Origin: Chamaelirium japonicum
Lineage: Eukaryota; Streptophyta; Magnoliopsida; Liliales; Melanthiaceae
Direction: 5' to 3'
DNA: 64,000 bases
Assembly: GCA_947650365.1 (NCBI GenBank)
Contig: OX393550.1
Coordinates: 67,697,744-67,761,743, forward strand
The translations under genes were made by a program, and so were the position numbers. This document shows positions 54,027 to 64,000 of this stretch, in pieces. The notes under the pieces were generated by a model that was not told the origin of the DNA, did no database searches, and saw only the letters and a list, made by a program, of their open reading frames with translations. The first letter of the stretch is position 1. The number at the start of each line of letters is the position of its first letter.

Positions 54027-57000
54027 TGCAATGTATTGTATTTATGTAGGCATGACTATAAAGATGAAAGATGAGAAAGGATGTGTGTGCCTGATTTACA
54101 GACCTTGTGGGTTCTATGCTTGAACAGCACATGATCACCATTTGATTTCCTTTCTTTTGGCATACAAAGCTCCATATAAGCCTGGAACCCAACATTATAA
54201 TGTAGGATCCATTTTCGACCGATCCTTCTTTCACCATTCATTTCTATTTAGGGCTATATCTTATTCTGTTTTTGTCGATATCAACAATTTAATCTCCACT
54301 ATCCATGTACCCTTGGCCATCTTACATAAGGAGCAAGTCATCCACTTTCAACCACCGATAGGATCTCGGGGGTTAGTGGCGGGGAACTTTCAAGAGCCTT
54401 AAAGTACCTTAGTGGTTGCGAACTCTAAGAACCACACTTCAAATACCTTGTTAGTAGTGAAGGACTTTAAGAGATGTGCTTACAATACTCAATTAGTCAT
54501 ATTTTGGGACTTTGGAATGGAAGTTTGAAGAAAGCCAGCAAATGGAGAACTTTGAAGTTCCCCAATGTATAAATTTACTTATTTCAGAAGTTACTCCAAA
54601 ATAGGTAGAAATGTAAATAAATTGAGTGTTAGGCAAAATCGGAAGTGAGTGTCCGTGGCTAATTTTAAACACCTTTATGGATTTTTTTTGAAAAAAAATA
54701 AGTTTAAATTTCTTCTATTTTTAGAGCTGTGCTATTTTTAAATATATCAGGAAAACTCTACTTTTTATAGAAACTGAAAATTCGTCTTTTGACCCATTTG
54801 GTTTTTAATTATTTTGATATTTTTATCAAATCCAAATGGGGAGGTATTTGATTATTTTTATAAAATAACTTATAATAAATGTAGATAATAAAGCTGAGGA
54901 TAAATAAAATTTACTTAAATGTTTTAGATGTAAATAAGGCACTAAGCCATCTGTTTTCCTAGAAACCTAAAGTTTTGAAAATCATGATGCTGAACCAGAC
55001 CCTGAAACGAAACGATCGAAAGGTCTATGTTCGATTGATCGGAATGAAAGTTTCACACATGGTGATTTTTAACTGACCGATCTGAACAAAGTCAGACTGA
55101 TCAAAAATTGAGAGACCGCTATGGTGGATCGATTAGGCTTTAAATTCGATCAATCGGGTTGTTAGTCTTCGTATAGGATTAGGACATACTTCAGATAGAC
55201 ATATCGAATTTTCAATTCAACTGATCGGGATGGGCGCTTTTGCTATCCTAATCCTATATGAACCCAATCTCTTGGGGTTTCTTTCCTACTTTGTTTTGGG
55301 CTTTCTTATGCTATAAATTGGGCACATTGCAACACGAATTTCCTATTCTCTCTAGTTATTTTTAGATTATATTTTGAGAGAGATCTTGATGGCTTCTTTG
55401 ATTTCTTCAGTATATTAGAGCCATCTTTCTCCATATTTGTGGAGAGGGTTTTAGGGTTTCCATGATGTTCATACATATCATATGGGAACACCCAAGAAAA
55501 CCTTCTCCATCATTCTCAACCATCATTAAGGTTGATTCTCCGTATGTTGAAGATCTTACTTTGTGGAGGAGTGTTGTACTTCGTGAGGAGACTGTGTTAC
55601 CTTATCTGAGTTACTCATGTGAGGTAACCTCTTAATTTAGCGTAGGAATTTTTTTTCAAAATATTATTCCTAACTGACGTATTTTGTCTTTTTGAGTCCG
55701 GGTGCATAGAGTGTAACGCCCTATATTTTAGATCAACTTAATGTGATAAGCTAATCTAAAATAAAGGATGTTAGGGTGATAAACTTTTGAATATTACAAA
55801 ACCACAAAGAGAAGTAAACTTCGACAAAACTAAATCATCCATTAAATAAAAAACTAAAAGATCATTACACCAGAGCAAATTTTGATACAAGCCCGACTAA
55901 GAAATATAAAGAATATTGAAACAGAACTGAAAAAAAAGAAGACTACTCCACTCAAGAAGCACAACAACGAAGCTACTCGACCAATCATCTAACCACCTCC
56001 TGAAAAGTACATGCGCCTCCAAATATCACGGGAGGTGTCAAATATGGTTACAAGACTGGCTAGTATCTTTTACATAAGAATATATAATAATTTTTATAAA
56101 AAGATGTATTTTAACTTAACAAAATAATAACGATAAGCATAACAAATGGATGATTCAAAACATAGCTCAACAATAATGAACAATTCTAAAACCGGGTTAA
56201 TTCAATTTACTTTCTTTATCTTAAATTTTTGTGGACATATTGATGGTGTTTCCTTAACGAAGTGGTGAGGAACGCGCCAACCAACATACCGGGTATAGGG
56301 GGAGAAGCCACACAGTACAAAGTTACATAGTACAAATTCATATTTGGCCAAATTAGGTTTTCATGTTTTTCATGAATGAGCTTTCATTGCTCATCTTGTT
56401 TGTTTTCTTCCAATATTCTTTTTGAGTATGCCAGAACATCTCTCATTTTGGGAGAAAACAATGTGAACCCCATGATATTGATCAACCCTTGTTGTGCTTA
56501 GATTTTATATGTAATAAGTGAGTTACCTAAACATCAGGGGGTTATCAAAACCGTTAGCTACCCATTGTGTGAGGGTCGATAGTTCCCCACAGTGTTAGCC
56601 TAACAAGTTACAAATTCGAAAGGTACAAAGCTCAATATTGATATCATTCTTTTCACAAAGCTCAAAACCATTTTTTTTTCAAAACTTAAAATTATTCTTT
56701 TCACGAAGCTCAAAACTAATTTTTAAATTATTTTTTTCAACAATAAGAAAACGATTCTACATATAATTCAAAGCTAGATAGATAAGTAACAAGAATAGAA
56801 GTGACTTTATACTAAAACAATAAACAAGCTTAGAAACAACTCAAACGCTTTTATTGTTTATTTAATGTATCCTACTACATCTAGTGATACTCATACATAA
56901 TTATTACAGTAAACCACAAATAAAAATATGCTAGAACCAAATCTTGTCAACTGGTATGAATATCAATCCCACCATGGTGATAGATTTGGTTTGATGGCTA

Positions 57001-57238
57001 CGACTTGCAAATCCGAACCGGCTCCTAACAAATAGCAAAGGACCTCCAATTAGTCTCTATGAAATCAGATTTTAAACAATTAAAATAGAGAAGGAATTTG
57101 AAAGAGAGATTTCTAGAGAGAGAAGATCCAGAGAGAACATTTTAGAGAGAAAAAGAGAGATAAGAGAGAACCATGGAGTGATGAATGAGAGAGAAGAGAG
57201 GGATTTTGGTTAGAGAGAGAATAATTACTGAGGGACTT

Positions 57239-57245
<7 letters not shown>
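54025..57245. other. Intergenic, LTR-like debris
   Basis: The CUTA 3'UTR probably ends within the first few hundred bases. Bases 54990-55650 carry GATCGATCGG-type words and a TATAAAT stretch (CTATAAATTGGGC near 55311) like a Copia LTR and resemble 40740-41170. At 55712 TGTAACGCCCTATATTTTAG could start another LTR. No coding domain. Confidence 0.4.

Positions 57246-57324
<79 letters not shown>
57246..57324. repeat. (GA)n microsatellite
   Basis: About 39 GA units within a broader AGAGAG-rich region (57100-57330). Confidence 0.95.
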
Positions 57325-57329
<5 letters not shown>

Positions 57330-57740
57330 TGAGGGTTGGATAGGGTTCCATTAACATTTTGGAAGCTTTAAAATATAAAATCATTTTGGGTAGTTAAGTT
57401 ACGAAATTTCCTTTCTCATGCGACGGGATTCACGGCAATCAAAGATTGGATGGAATTATGGTCGAACTAAGAGGAACACTGACCATATGGTTCATGAAGA
57501 ACTACATAGATATAACATATATTTTAATGAATCAAACTTATATCATTAGGTAGGGCTTGGGAATAGCTTTGAAACAACACCAATTTCACCGAATTTGGAG
57601 TCCGAACGAGAGAGCTATAATTGGACCAAAATATGATTTTAATTAGGTCTGAATCGGATCGGTTCACTGTCTTACTAATCAAACATAATGACTTGCATAT
57701 CCCCATCTTCTACCTCAAATCTGAACATGAGGGGTAGAAA

Positions 57741-57742
<2 letters not shown>

Positions 57743-57787
<45 letters not shown>
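57743..57787. repeat. (GA)n microsatellite
   Basis: About 22 AG units between LTR-like sequence and the Gypsy gag fragment. Confidence 0.95.
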
Positions 57788-57789
<2 letters not shown>

Positions 57790-57891
57790 TTGAAACTTGA
57801 AAGTCCTAAAAGATAAACAAAGACTTGATGGTTTGAAGGTGGAGGGAATGTATAACATCCATCTCAAACACACAAGATTTGTCCGCTTTAC

Positions 57892-58110
57892 CTATGACCT
57901 CTTTACCGACTTCCACCGGAAGCTGGATGCACCCTCAAAGGTGAAGGTGGCCAACGTAACTCGATCGTCTTTGGTTGCCTTCAACACATCCAGAAGCTCA
58001 ACGGTCCGATCGATCGAATACTCCGCTTCCATAGGTTCATGTTCACCTTCGAACTTCGGAGCTTTGAGTCCTGGGAAGTCTGTGGGGGGTAGTGTAGGTT
58101 TTACTTCTAA
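57892..58110 (-). pseudogene. Gypsy gag N-terminal fragment
   Basis: The minus-strand frame reads LKAPKFEGEHEPMEAE, then TVELLDVLKATKDDRVTLAT and FTFEGASSFRW, matching the start of the retrotransposon gag domain (PPTFTG...P-EAE-W...K...LATF-L-G-A--WW). It is cut at both sides and not part of a visible larger element. Confidence 0.7.
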
Positions 58111-58755
58111 ATTTTGACACCTACTCGCGACCAGCAGGGATGGATCCCCCATTTCCTTCTAAATCGTTGATTCCTTTTTGGACTCGATCCCAGCCATTGG
58201 AAACAAGAAAGAAAAAAAAAAACATAAAACCTGTGTTCACACCCACAAGCTCCATATCAAAGGTGTCCTACAAAAGTGGGACACCGTGCCCTCCACGGCT
58301 TGTCGACCGTTGGTCCCTCATCGCTGTCCCACACACACAACAATTCAAAAAACCAGACGGCATCCATCTGGTGCGCACCCTACGGCCGGACCCACCGCGC
58401 GGCGCTAGCCGTAGCCGACGACGACAGTGGCAGACCGCTGCTTCCCCTCTAGTAAATACAGTAGCAAATCAGGGGCGTTACGGTCATTCGCTAAACAGAG
58501 CGCGTTAGCAATGCTAGTGGTCCCCACCGGCCGATGCAACCCCAAGTGGTGACCCCATCCCTCCCATGTTCTTGCCTTTCGCGTGGGACGAGCGAGAGGG
58601 CGAGTACAACGCTCCCACTCCCCCCACACCGACGTTCGCCCGTTACGGGAGCGTCGGCTTCCTCTTGCCACGTCATCCTCCCGTTAGCATCCCCCAACGG
58701 CGGCCTTACGTTGAAATTTCAATACTAAACAAAACTCTCACTCACTGCCTGCATT

Positions 58756-58759
58756 CCCC

Positions 58760-58797
<38 letters not shown>
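58756..58797. repeat. Poly-C plus (TC)n tract in the 5'UTR region
   Basis: C15 followed by 13 TC units shortly upstream of the first exon's splice donor. Pyrimidine runs near transcription start sites are typical of plant promoters. Confidence 0.85.
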
Positions 58798-58798
<1 letters not shown>

Positions 58799-58799
58799 G

Positions 58800-58911
58800 C
58801 TCTCTGCTGTCCTTTTCTCTTTTCCCATTCTCTGCACCTTTTTGAAATCCGGACGAAGAACACAACGGAAGAGATCTAGTGGTTCGATTCGGTAATCTTT
58901 CAGCAGCACTG
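58800..58911 (+). other. 5'UTR exon of the downstream gene
   Basis: A donor CAGCACTG/GTAAGC at 58911-58912 fits the acceptor TCCTGTAG at 59138, giving a 227-bp leader intron with a T-rich end. The 5' edge of the exon is not determinable; transcription probably starts after the TC tract. Confidence 0.55.
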
Positions 58912-59145
58912 GTAAGCATGCATTTCCCCCTATTTTTTTCTGATTTTTTTGAATTTTTTGGGTTATATTTTGAGTAATCGAAGAAGACAGTGCGGTCTAT
59001 TCTTGATTTTTTTTTTTGAATTCCAATCAGCGGCTTGTGAAGCATTTCTTTCGAAAGGAATATATATGACCTTCATAAAGATTTGATTTCTTCTTCTTCT
59101 TCACATGCTTCTAAGATTTTTGTTCGGAATTCCTGTAGGGGTTTT

Positions 59146-59175
59146 ATGATCGGAACCCAGGTTTGGACGCCGTGA
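59146..59175 (+). promoter_or_regulatory. Nine-codon uORF whose stop overlaps the main ATG
   Basis: ATG at 59146 reads MIGTQVWTP and stops at TGA 59173-59175. The A of that TGA is the A of the main ATG (59175-59177), so the junction is TGATG. Such an overlap can permit termination-reinitiation. It was found by reading; translation is unproven. Confidence 0.6.
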
Positions 59176-59922
59176 TGTTCGCCGAAGGGCTCGATCCCCA
59201 CGCCCTCCGATGGATCCGGGAGGTCTGAATCTCCAATCCCATCTCCTTTCATGCTCTCCCTCTTCGCAAATCTCCCACATTGATGTTTTTATCGGTTTAA
59301 ATCACTAATCTGGGCTGTTGGTTGGTGTTGGGACCATCAGCAAAGAGTCGACGCTCGCAGTGGCCTCCGGAATGGCAGTGGCGGGCTTGGGATCCCCCCG
59401 CCGGAGAAATTCCGGAGCGGGCACCTACCCCGTGGTGTGTTCCCCGTGTCCCGCGCGATGCCAGTGGAGGACTGCAGCGTCTCCGGCTCTGACATGGATG
59501 AGTCGTCCGACACTGAGGAGCATATCTATGGTGGGAGGTATTCCCTTGACTCCTCCCCTCAGGATGATGCCCCCTGGAGGAAGTTTCCCAATGGCGTGAC
59601 TGCCGCCGCCGCTGCCACTGGTTATAGATACACAGCACCAGCTTCTGGGCATCGTCATTACTCGACAGAGGGATACTCGGACTTCAGTTCCTCGAGGGAA
59701 AGTGTCCAGAAGCAGCCACAACAGCAGCGGAAGCAGGTGAATGGTTACGTGGAAGTGGAGGAGGAAGGAGAGTCGTCCGATTCTGTTGGGAGCTCGGGAT
59801 TCACCGGGCAGGTGGGAAGATGTAATGCCGGTGTTTGTGTGCCGCCACGAGGACGCTACCCCCCTGAGAGCTTCTCTCGTGATATTCCAGTCCGGGAAGA
59901 TGTGAAAGCTGCTGCTGAGGAG
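59175..59922 (+). CDS. Plant-specific protein of unknown function, N-terminal two coding exons (partial)
   Basis: Coding exons 59175-59222 and 59341-59922 (GT/AG, phase 0) give 210 residues, and the reading continues into an intron at 59923 (GAG/GTTCGT) that runs past the window end or to an exon I could not identify. The start MFAEGLDPHALRWIRE is followed by GLGIPPPEKFRSGHLPRG, an acidic Ser-rich part (SVSGSDMDESSDTEEH), YGGRYSLDSSPQDD, a Gln-rich stretch (KQPQQQRKQ) and FSRDIPVREDVKAAAEE. I recognise the combination as conserved in land plants but cannot name a function. No membrane segment or signal peptide is seen; it looks largely disordered. The codon pattern, exon phases and GC-rich exon support a real host gene. 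A short uORF precedes it. Confidence 0.8.
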
Positions 59923-61175
59923 GTTCGTTTCTTCTTTAGGCCTTATGTTTTATCCCTTTATATCGTTGCTTATCTGCAAGAACTGATGTGCGAATATTGT
60001 GCATTATCTGTAGTGCTTTTGTACTCGGTGAGCATGCACATATGATTTTACGTGTATGCTAAATGTACCAGCAAATAATAAGGCTAGCAATGTTATTGGT
60101 TCAGAATGTTGGGCCATAAATAGGGCTTACGCACACAAGATGAGAATGTTGAGGTTGATGTGCCATAAACGGGTGGGGCTAGAATGGGGAATATGAGTAT
60201 ACCGGAGGAAGTGTAGGAGTTATACCATTTGAGGACAAAATGCTGAAAAACAAATTAATATACTTGATTCCCCGGTAAGGAGAGGATCTCTGGTTGATGT
60301 AGAGGAGAAGACCTAAAATAGCATTAATGGAAATTGTTTGAAATAAAAAAATTGAAAAAGCTTGTTCCGGTAACAGAGGTAGCACTTAACAGAGTGACTG
60401 GTGAAGACAGGTTCATAAAACTGACCTCAAATAGATAAGATAAGGGTAGATGTCTAGGGTTATGCTATCTATGGTTAATGGGTTTATATACGTTCTGTTT
60501 AAACTAGTGACTTTCTAAAGGAATACACGACCAATATGCGTGTTACCATATTTTTATATTGTGTGAGAATTGGATATGAACTGTATTTTATTATTAAAAT
60601 TATATTGTTCCCTGTTTACATGAGCTTAAATTACACAACCAACAAGGTAGGACTACCAACCTCCCAAGTGACCTTTTACGTTCCTTGGAGTGCCCCTCTC
60701 ATGCCAAGTTGACTTGGACAGGGTTTTGGCACCAATAAGGTGTTAGCTAGCTGGAAAATTCTTTTCAATCATCCTTATAGTTGCCCCAAGCTTGATGAGA
60801 TAAATACTAATGATGATGGAAGTTTATGGACAACCATATGCTATTTGCAAGTGATGATACTTAGAAGAGTTGCCACATTATTCGGAAAGATAAAAGAACA
60901 TTTTTTAAAAAGGTAAGATGGCATAAAATATGTAAAATTTTCATATTTAGGTTATACCACAATATCCTTCTTGTTGGATTGACGTAGTCATAAGACAAGT
61001 ATATAAGATATTTTAGAAGGTCAATGTTGAAGGAACACTTTTTGGATGTATTTACCATCTGCTATGAACTATTCAACAATATGCATCTTTTTAATTTATT
61101 TTGCACTCTTTCCCACTGGGATTCATTTAATTTCTTTTTGCACTCTTTTCCACTAAAGAATGTAAAATTCAAAAA

Positions 61176-61291
61176 ATTAGGGTCCTGCTCCACCATCAAC
61201 AAACATGTTTCATGATTAGGGCTGTGCATTATGATCCTCATAATCTAAAGTGGCATAGGGAAGACGATTGATGATGGAGCAGGACCCTAAT
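61176..61291. repeat. 24-bp inverted repeat (short fold-back)
   Basis: ATTAGGGTCCTGCTCCACCA (61176-) and its inverse TGATGGAGCAGGACCCTAAT (-61291) match at 23 of 24 positions over the full arms. Confidence 0.85.
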
Positions 61292-61395
61292 CTGGGAACA
61301 TGTTTGACAACAAAATTTAGCAATTCTTTCTTCTAAATTGACTAATGAAGGTGTATAATAGATAATTAAAACAATTGCATACATGACTTTTTCCT

Positions 61396-61830
61396 TAGAT
61401 GTGCCAATGGGCTAGGCATGAAGAGGCATGCAGTCTTTTTGGTTTGGATTTTGCTATATCTCATATCGGCCTTGAGCCTAGCTTATTCAAACTTTCAGGC
61501 TTTCTAGGCCTAGGCCTGATCCAGTAACACTTATCCTTTCCTTCAAATACTTTCGGTTATTTAACTAAATTTGAGAAAACAACATTATCTTGTTTCATTA
61601 AAGAGAGCATCAAAAAGGTAGTAGAGGATGTTTCCTTTGTTGTGGAAACATGCTTAGATTTCCTTAGAGGTGCCAATGGGCATGGCATGAGGTCTATTTG
61701 GTTCGGATTTACCCTGTCTCATATCGTCCTTGAGCCTTGCCTATTTAAACTTTTGGGCGTTCTAGGCCTAGGCCCGAATACTTATCCTTTCCTTAAAATA
61801 CTTTCAGTTATTCAATAAAATTCGAGAAAA
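61396..61830. repeat. Diverged direct duplication (~175 bp units)
   Basis: Unit 1 (about 61396-61580) and unit 2 (about 61660-61830) share CTTAGA-GTGCCAATGGGC, CTCATATCG-CCTTGAGCCT and TTCTAGGCCTAGGCC, plus CTTATCCTTTCCTT. Spacing is about 264 bp. The sequence between them (61581-61659) is unique. Confidence 0.75.
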
Positions 61831-62140
61831 CATTTTTATTAAAAAGCCAAATTGGGCCTTCTACCACTATTTTTCATTCTTTGCTTTGTTACAAATGATA
61901 CCTTTATGGGCCCATATTAGTTTGGTTTAGTTCCCAACATCAAATTAGTTGTAGATGATGTTCCTTATTGTTCTATCAAGTAGAAGATACTGAAAGGAAG
62001 TGAGGATGAATGCCAAAGATCAATGAGAGAAGTTGCAGGGTCGGACCCAACAAAAAAGATGACAGAGCTGCGGAATCTGATATGATCAAGCACCTCACGC
62101 TGTAGATTGAATCTTTGATCTCCAATTTTATGTGGATTAT

Positions 62141-62760
62141 CTAAGACGAGAGATCTGAAACCTGAAGTATGAATGTGTAGGAGGATGAACCTTCAAATCC
62201 GTTGTCTATCACAATGACAGATCTCGAAATTGTCGGAAGGGAGTTCCAAGAATACAGAGTACTCTTCTTCCTATACAATACCCAAAGGGAGTTTCCAATT
62301 GGGGTTCGTTCTTTTGGCAAGACATAATGAGCAAGGACAATGATGTCTCGAAAAATTAAATATCTCATGTTCTTTTCAGCTGGGCAAATCCATCTAAATT
62401 TTCGATGGATCAAATAGATCTCGGCAAATAATGTCTTACTCGCTGTGGGCAATCAATATCCGACCAATTTTGATGGGACTCTAATGTGCCACCAATCTAG
62501 AAAAAAAGGAATCTTGGAAAACCGTTTACCCAGGACATTAGACAAAAGAACGTGGTACAAAGTGAGATTACATGGTAAATCAATGTCCAACCTAATTTAC
62601 CCGCCAAAAGAATGGATCCTTATTGCTTGGCATTCACCAACCCTTTTAGACGAAGAGTCTGAAGTGATGCTAGCGGAGGAGTTTGCAAAAAATCCTACGA
62701 AAGTAGTAGGAGAAAGTTCAACTGATCATGAAGCTTCATATAAGAGCTAATGGAGAAGCC
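62141..62760. other. Unrecognised open frames on both strands
   Basis: The plus frame 62445-62750 (101 codons) and the minus frame 62141-62452 (103 codons) are AT-balanced and not low-complexity, but neither matches a family I know. Plus-strand frames upstream of 62445 read on with stops, suggesting an eroded coding sequence of a mobile element. No function assigned. Confidence 0.3.
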
Positions 62761-62974
62761 CATGGAGGGACCTGAAGATGCATTGAAGCCAATACTTGGA
62801 ATTGAGTACAAGAAGATTTAGTTGGAGAACCCCAAGAAGGACTGTGATGACTGTCATGGAGTCGTCCCATTGAAGTAGGCTTAATGAATTCCCGGAACTA
62901 CAAAACTTAGCAAGCAGCTTACCACTGATGCCAACGAATCATATTGAAACAAATATTCCATATATAAGTTTAAC

Positions 62975-62977
<3 letters not shown>

Positions 62978-63051
<74 letters not shown>
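62978..63051. repeat. (AT)n microsatellite
   Basis: About 37 AT units. Confidence 0.95.
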
Positions 63052-63054
<3 letters not shown>

Positions 63055-64000
63055 ATGATCGATACATGACACAATATGGAGTTGTGGAAGCTAGCAGAGG
63101 TAGACAAAAGCATGATCCAAAGAGTGTCGAAACAATGTAAGGTGATAATGTTGTCTATGAAAGAAAAATGTGTATTTCCTGAAGGGTTAACAATGATGAT
63201 CATACTACCAGAAGCTTCCATGAATTTTAGGAAAAAATGTATCACGAACTATGGTGGTTGTAGTTCAGGATTTTTATACCCTTATTTGACATTGATTCTA
63301 GACCCTCAATTTTGGATTCTGCTTCCAACGAGAATTAGATTTTTCCCTAATTACCGTTTGGGTATGTGTCGTTACTGATTTTGGTTAAAAGCGGGGAATC
63401 CATTTTTGGGCTAAAACCTAATTCTCGCAAGAAGTTCCGCGTGCCAGCTTCACCTGATCGCTCTCACGAAGAATCTGATTCGCTCAAGTCAAATGATCTG
63501 ATTGCCCCCTCGATTTTATAACCCAAAACATATACATTTGCTTACCACCGCGATCATCCCAACCAGACGACTGAAAGGGGGCGACAAGATTGTGAACACT
63601 CCTCAACTAGATCTCCATTGCTATCAGCCTTCCTCCTATCGTGACCCTCCTCTCGATCTCGATTGCGATAAATGATCTTATGGTTAACTGTCATGGTTTA
63701 ACCGTTCTAATCAAATAGTCCAGGTTAGTTGTATTGATCAAATGGTCATGACCAGCTCATTTAGGTCAATATATCAAGTAAGAGCATTATGGTCATTGAT
63801 GCAATATCTAAGAAGCATAACCTATTTTTACCATACAATATTCCAACTTCTAATAGTCTAGAATCAATTCCAAAAAACTCATTCCAAACAATAATCAGAT
63901 TCTCTACAGAATCTGAAAAGTTGATTCCTACATAATCAATTTCAGATTCTGCGGTAATTAATTATTTCAGAATCTTAAGTATGGATTAAATGAATTATTG
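63052..64000. other. No gene recognised at the right end
   Basis: The short frame at 63076-63378 has no signature. The last 200 bp contain recurrent CAGATTC/GAATCTG words (63890-63975) in inverse orientations, possibly the arm of a MITE that continues beyond the window. Confidence 0.4.

Larger units (their letters stand above)
59923..62140. other. Intron or intergenic, TE-like repeats
   Basis: No coding exon identified. It holds the inverted repeat at 61176-61291 and a diverged direct duplication at 61396-61830. Confidence 0.5.

Noticed and set aside
58140-58895. Open frames on both strands upstream of the unknown gene (122, 109, 88 codons)
   Set aside because: They overlap a poly-C/TC tract and the probable promoter, lack domains and disagree with the splice structure of the 5'UTR exon.
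62141-62750. Possible endogenous viral (movement-protein-like) fragment
   Set aside because: The composition looked protein-like, but no conserved motif could be identified; left as unrecognised.

Overview
This is a stretch of nuclear DNA from a flowering plant. Three host genes with plant-type intron-exon structure sit among transposable elements of nearly every plant class. No organelle, bacterial or viral gene organisation is seen. The species cannot be fixed from the sequence; the gene structures suit a non-grass angiosperm (magnoliid, basal eudicot or eudicot). Dinucleotide (CT/GA)n and (AT)n runs are unusually frequent.

Layout: 1-1.05 kb, a Copia relic; 1.1-1.5 kb, a degenerate GACCCG hexamer repeat; 2.2-4.4 kb, a complete six-exon D-type cyclin gene on the minus strand; 4.75-5.1 kb, a tandem duplicate hit by a Mutator-type MITE; 5.1-6.58 kb, LTR-like debris and microsatellites. 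From 6.58 to 25.56 kb lies one Ty3/Gypsy (Tat-like) element with an exact 5-bp target duplication (ATGGC). It encodes Gag and an aspartic protease but no reverse transcriptase, RNase H or integrase. Its two LTRs differ by about 1.16 kb through tandem-array copy number, and its 3' LTR carries a nested 2.33-kb LTR-type insertion (probable solo LTR). From 25.6 to 31.4 kb come non-LTR-like copies, MITEs, and a long-TIR element with a hAT MITE inside. From 31.5 to 35.4 kb is a nearly intact PIF/Harbinger element (TSD TTA) with a decayed SANT-like ORF1 and an almost intact DDE transposase. From 36.3 to 38.4 kb is a TIR element filled by a 1.7-kb AT/CT-rich degenerate minisatellite. From 39.4 to 43.8 kb are Copia gag and pol relics.

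From 44.1 to 53.95 kb is a plant CUTA gene (plus strand). Its first two recognised introns are inflated to about 4.9 and 4.15 kb by a small non-autonomous LTR element, hAT MITEs and a (TA)n-flanked hairpin element. From 54 to 58.2 kb is LTR-like debris and a Gypsy gag fragment. From about 58.75 kb starts a plant-specific gene of unknown function, with a 5'UTR exon, a 9-codon uORF whose stop overlaps the main start codon, and two coding exons. The rest of that gene lies beyond the window behind an intron of at least 4 kb.

The host genes look unrelated (cell-cycle entry, a CutA metal-binding-type trimer, an unknown protein) and show no operon-like relation. The most unusual material is the pol-less Gypsy element: an in-frame 68-residue triplication inside its gag-protease ORF, and a downstream duplicated gag segment that lacks the protease core. 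The minisatellite-bearing TIR element is the second.
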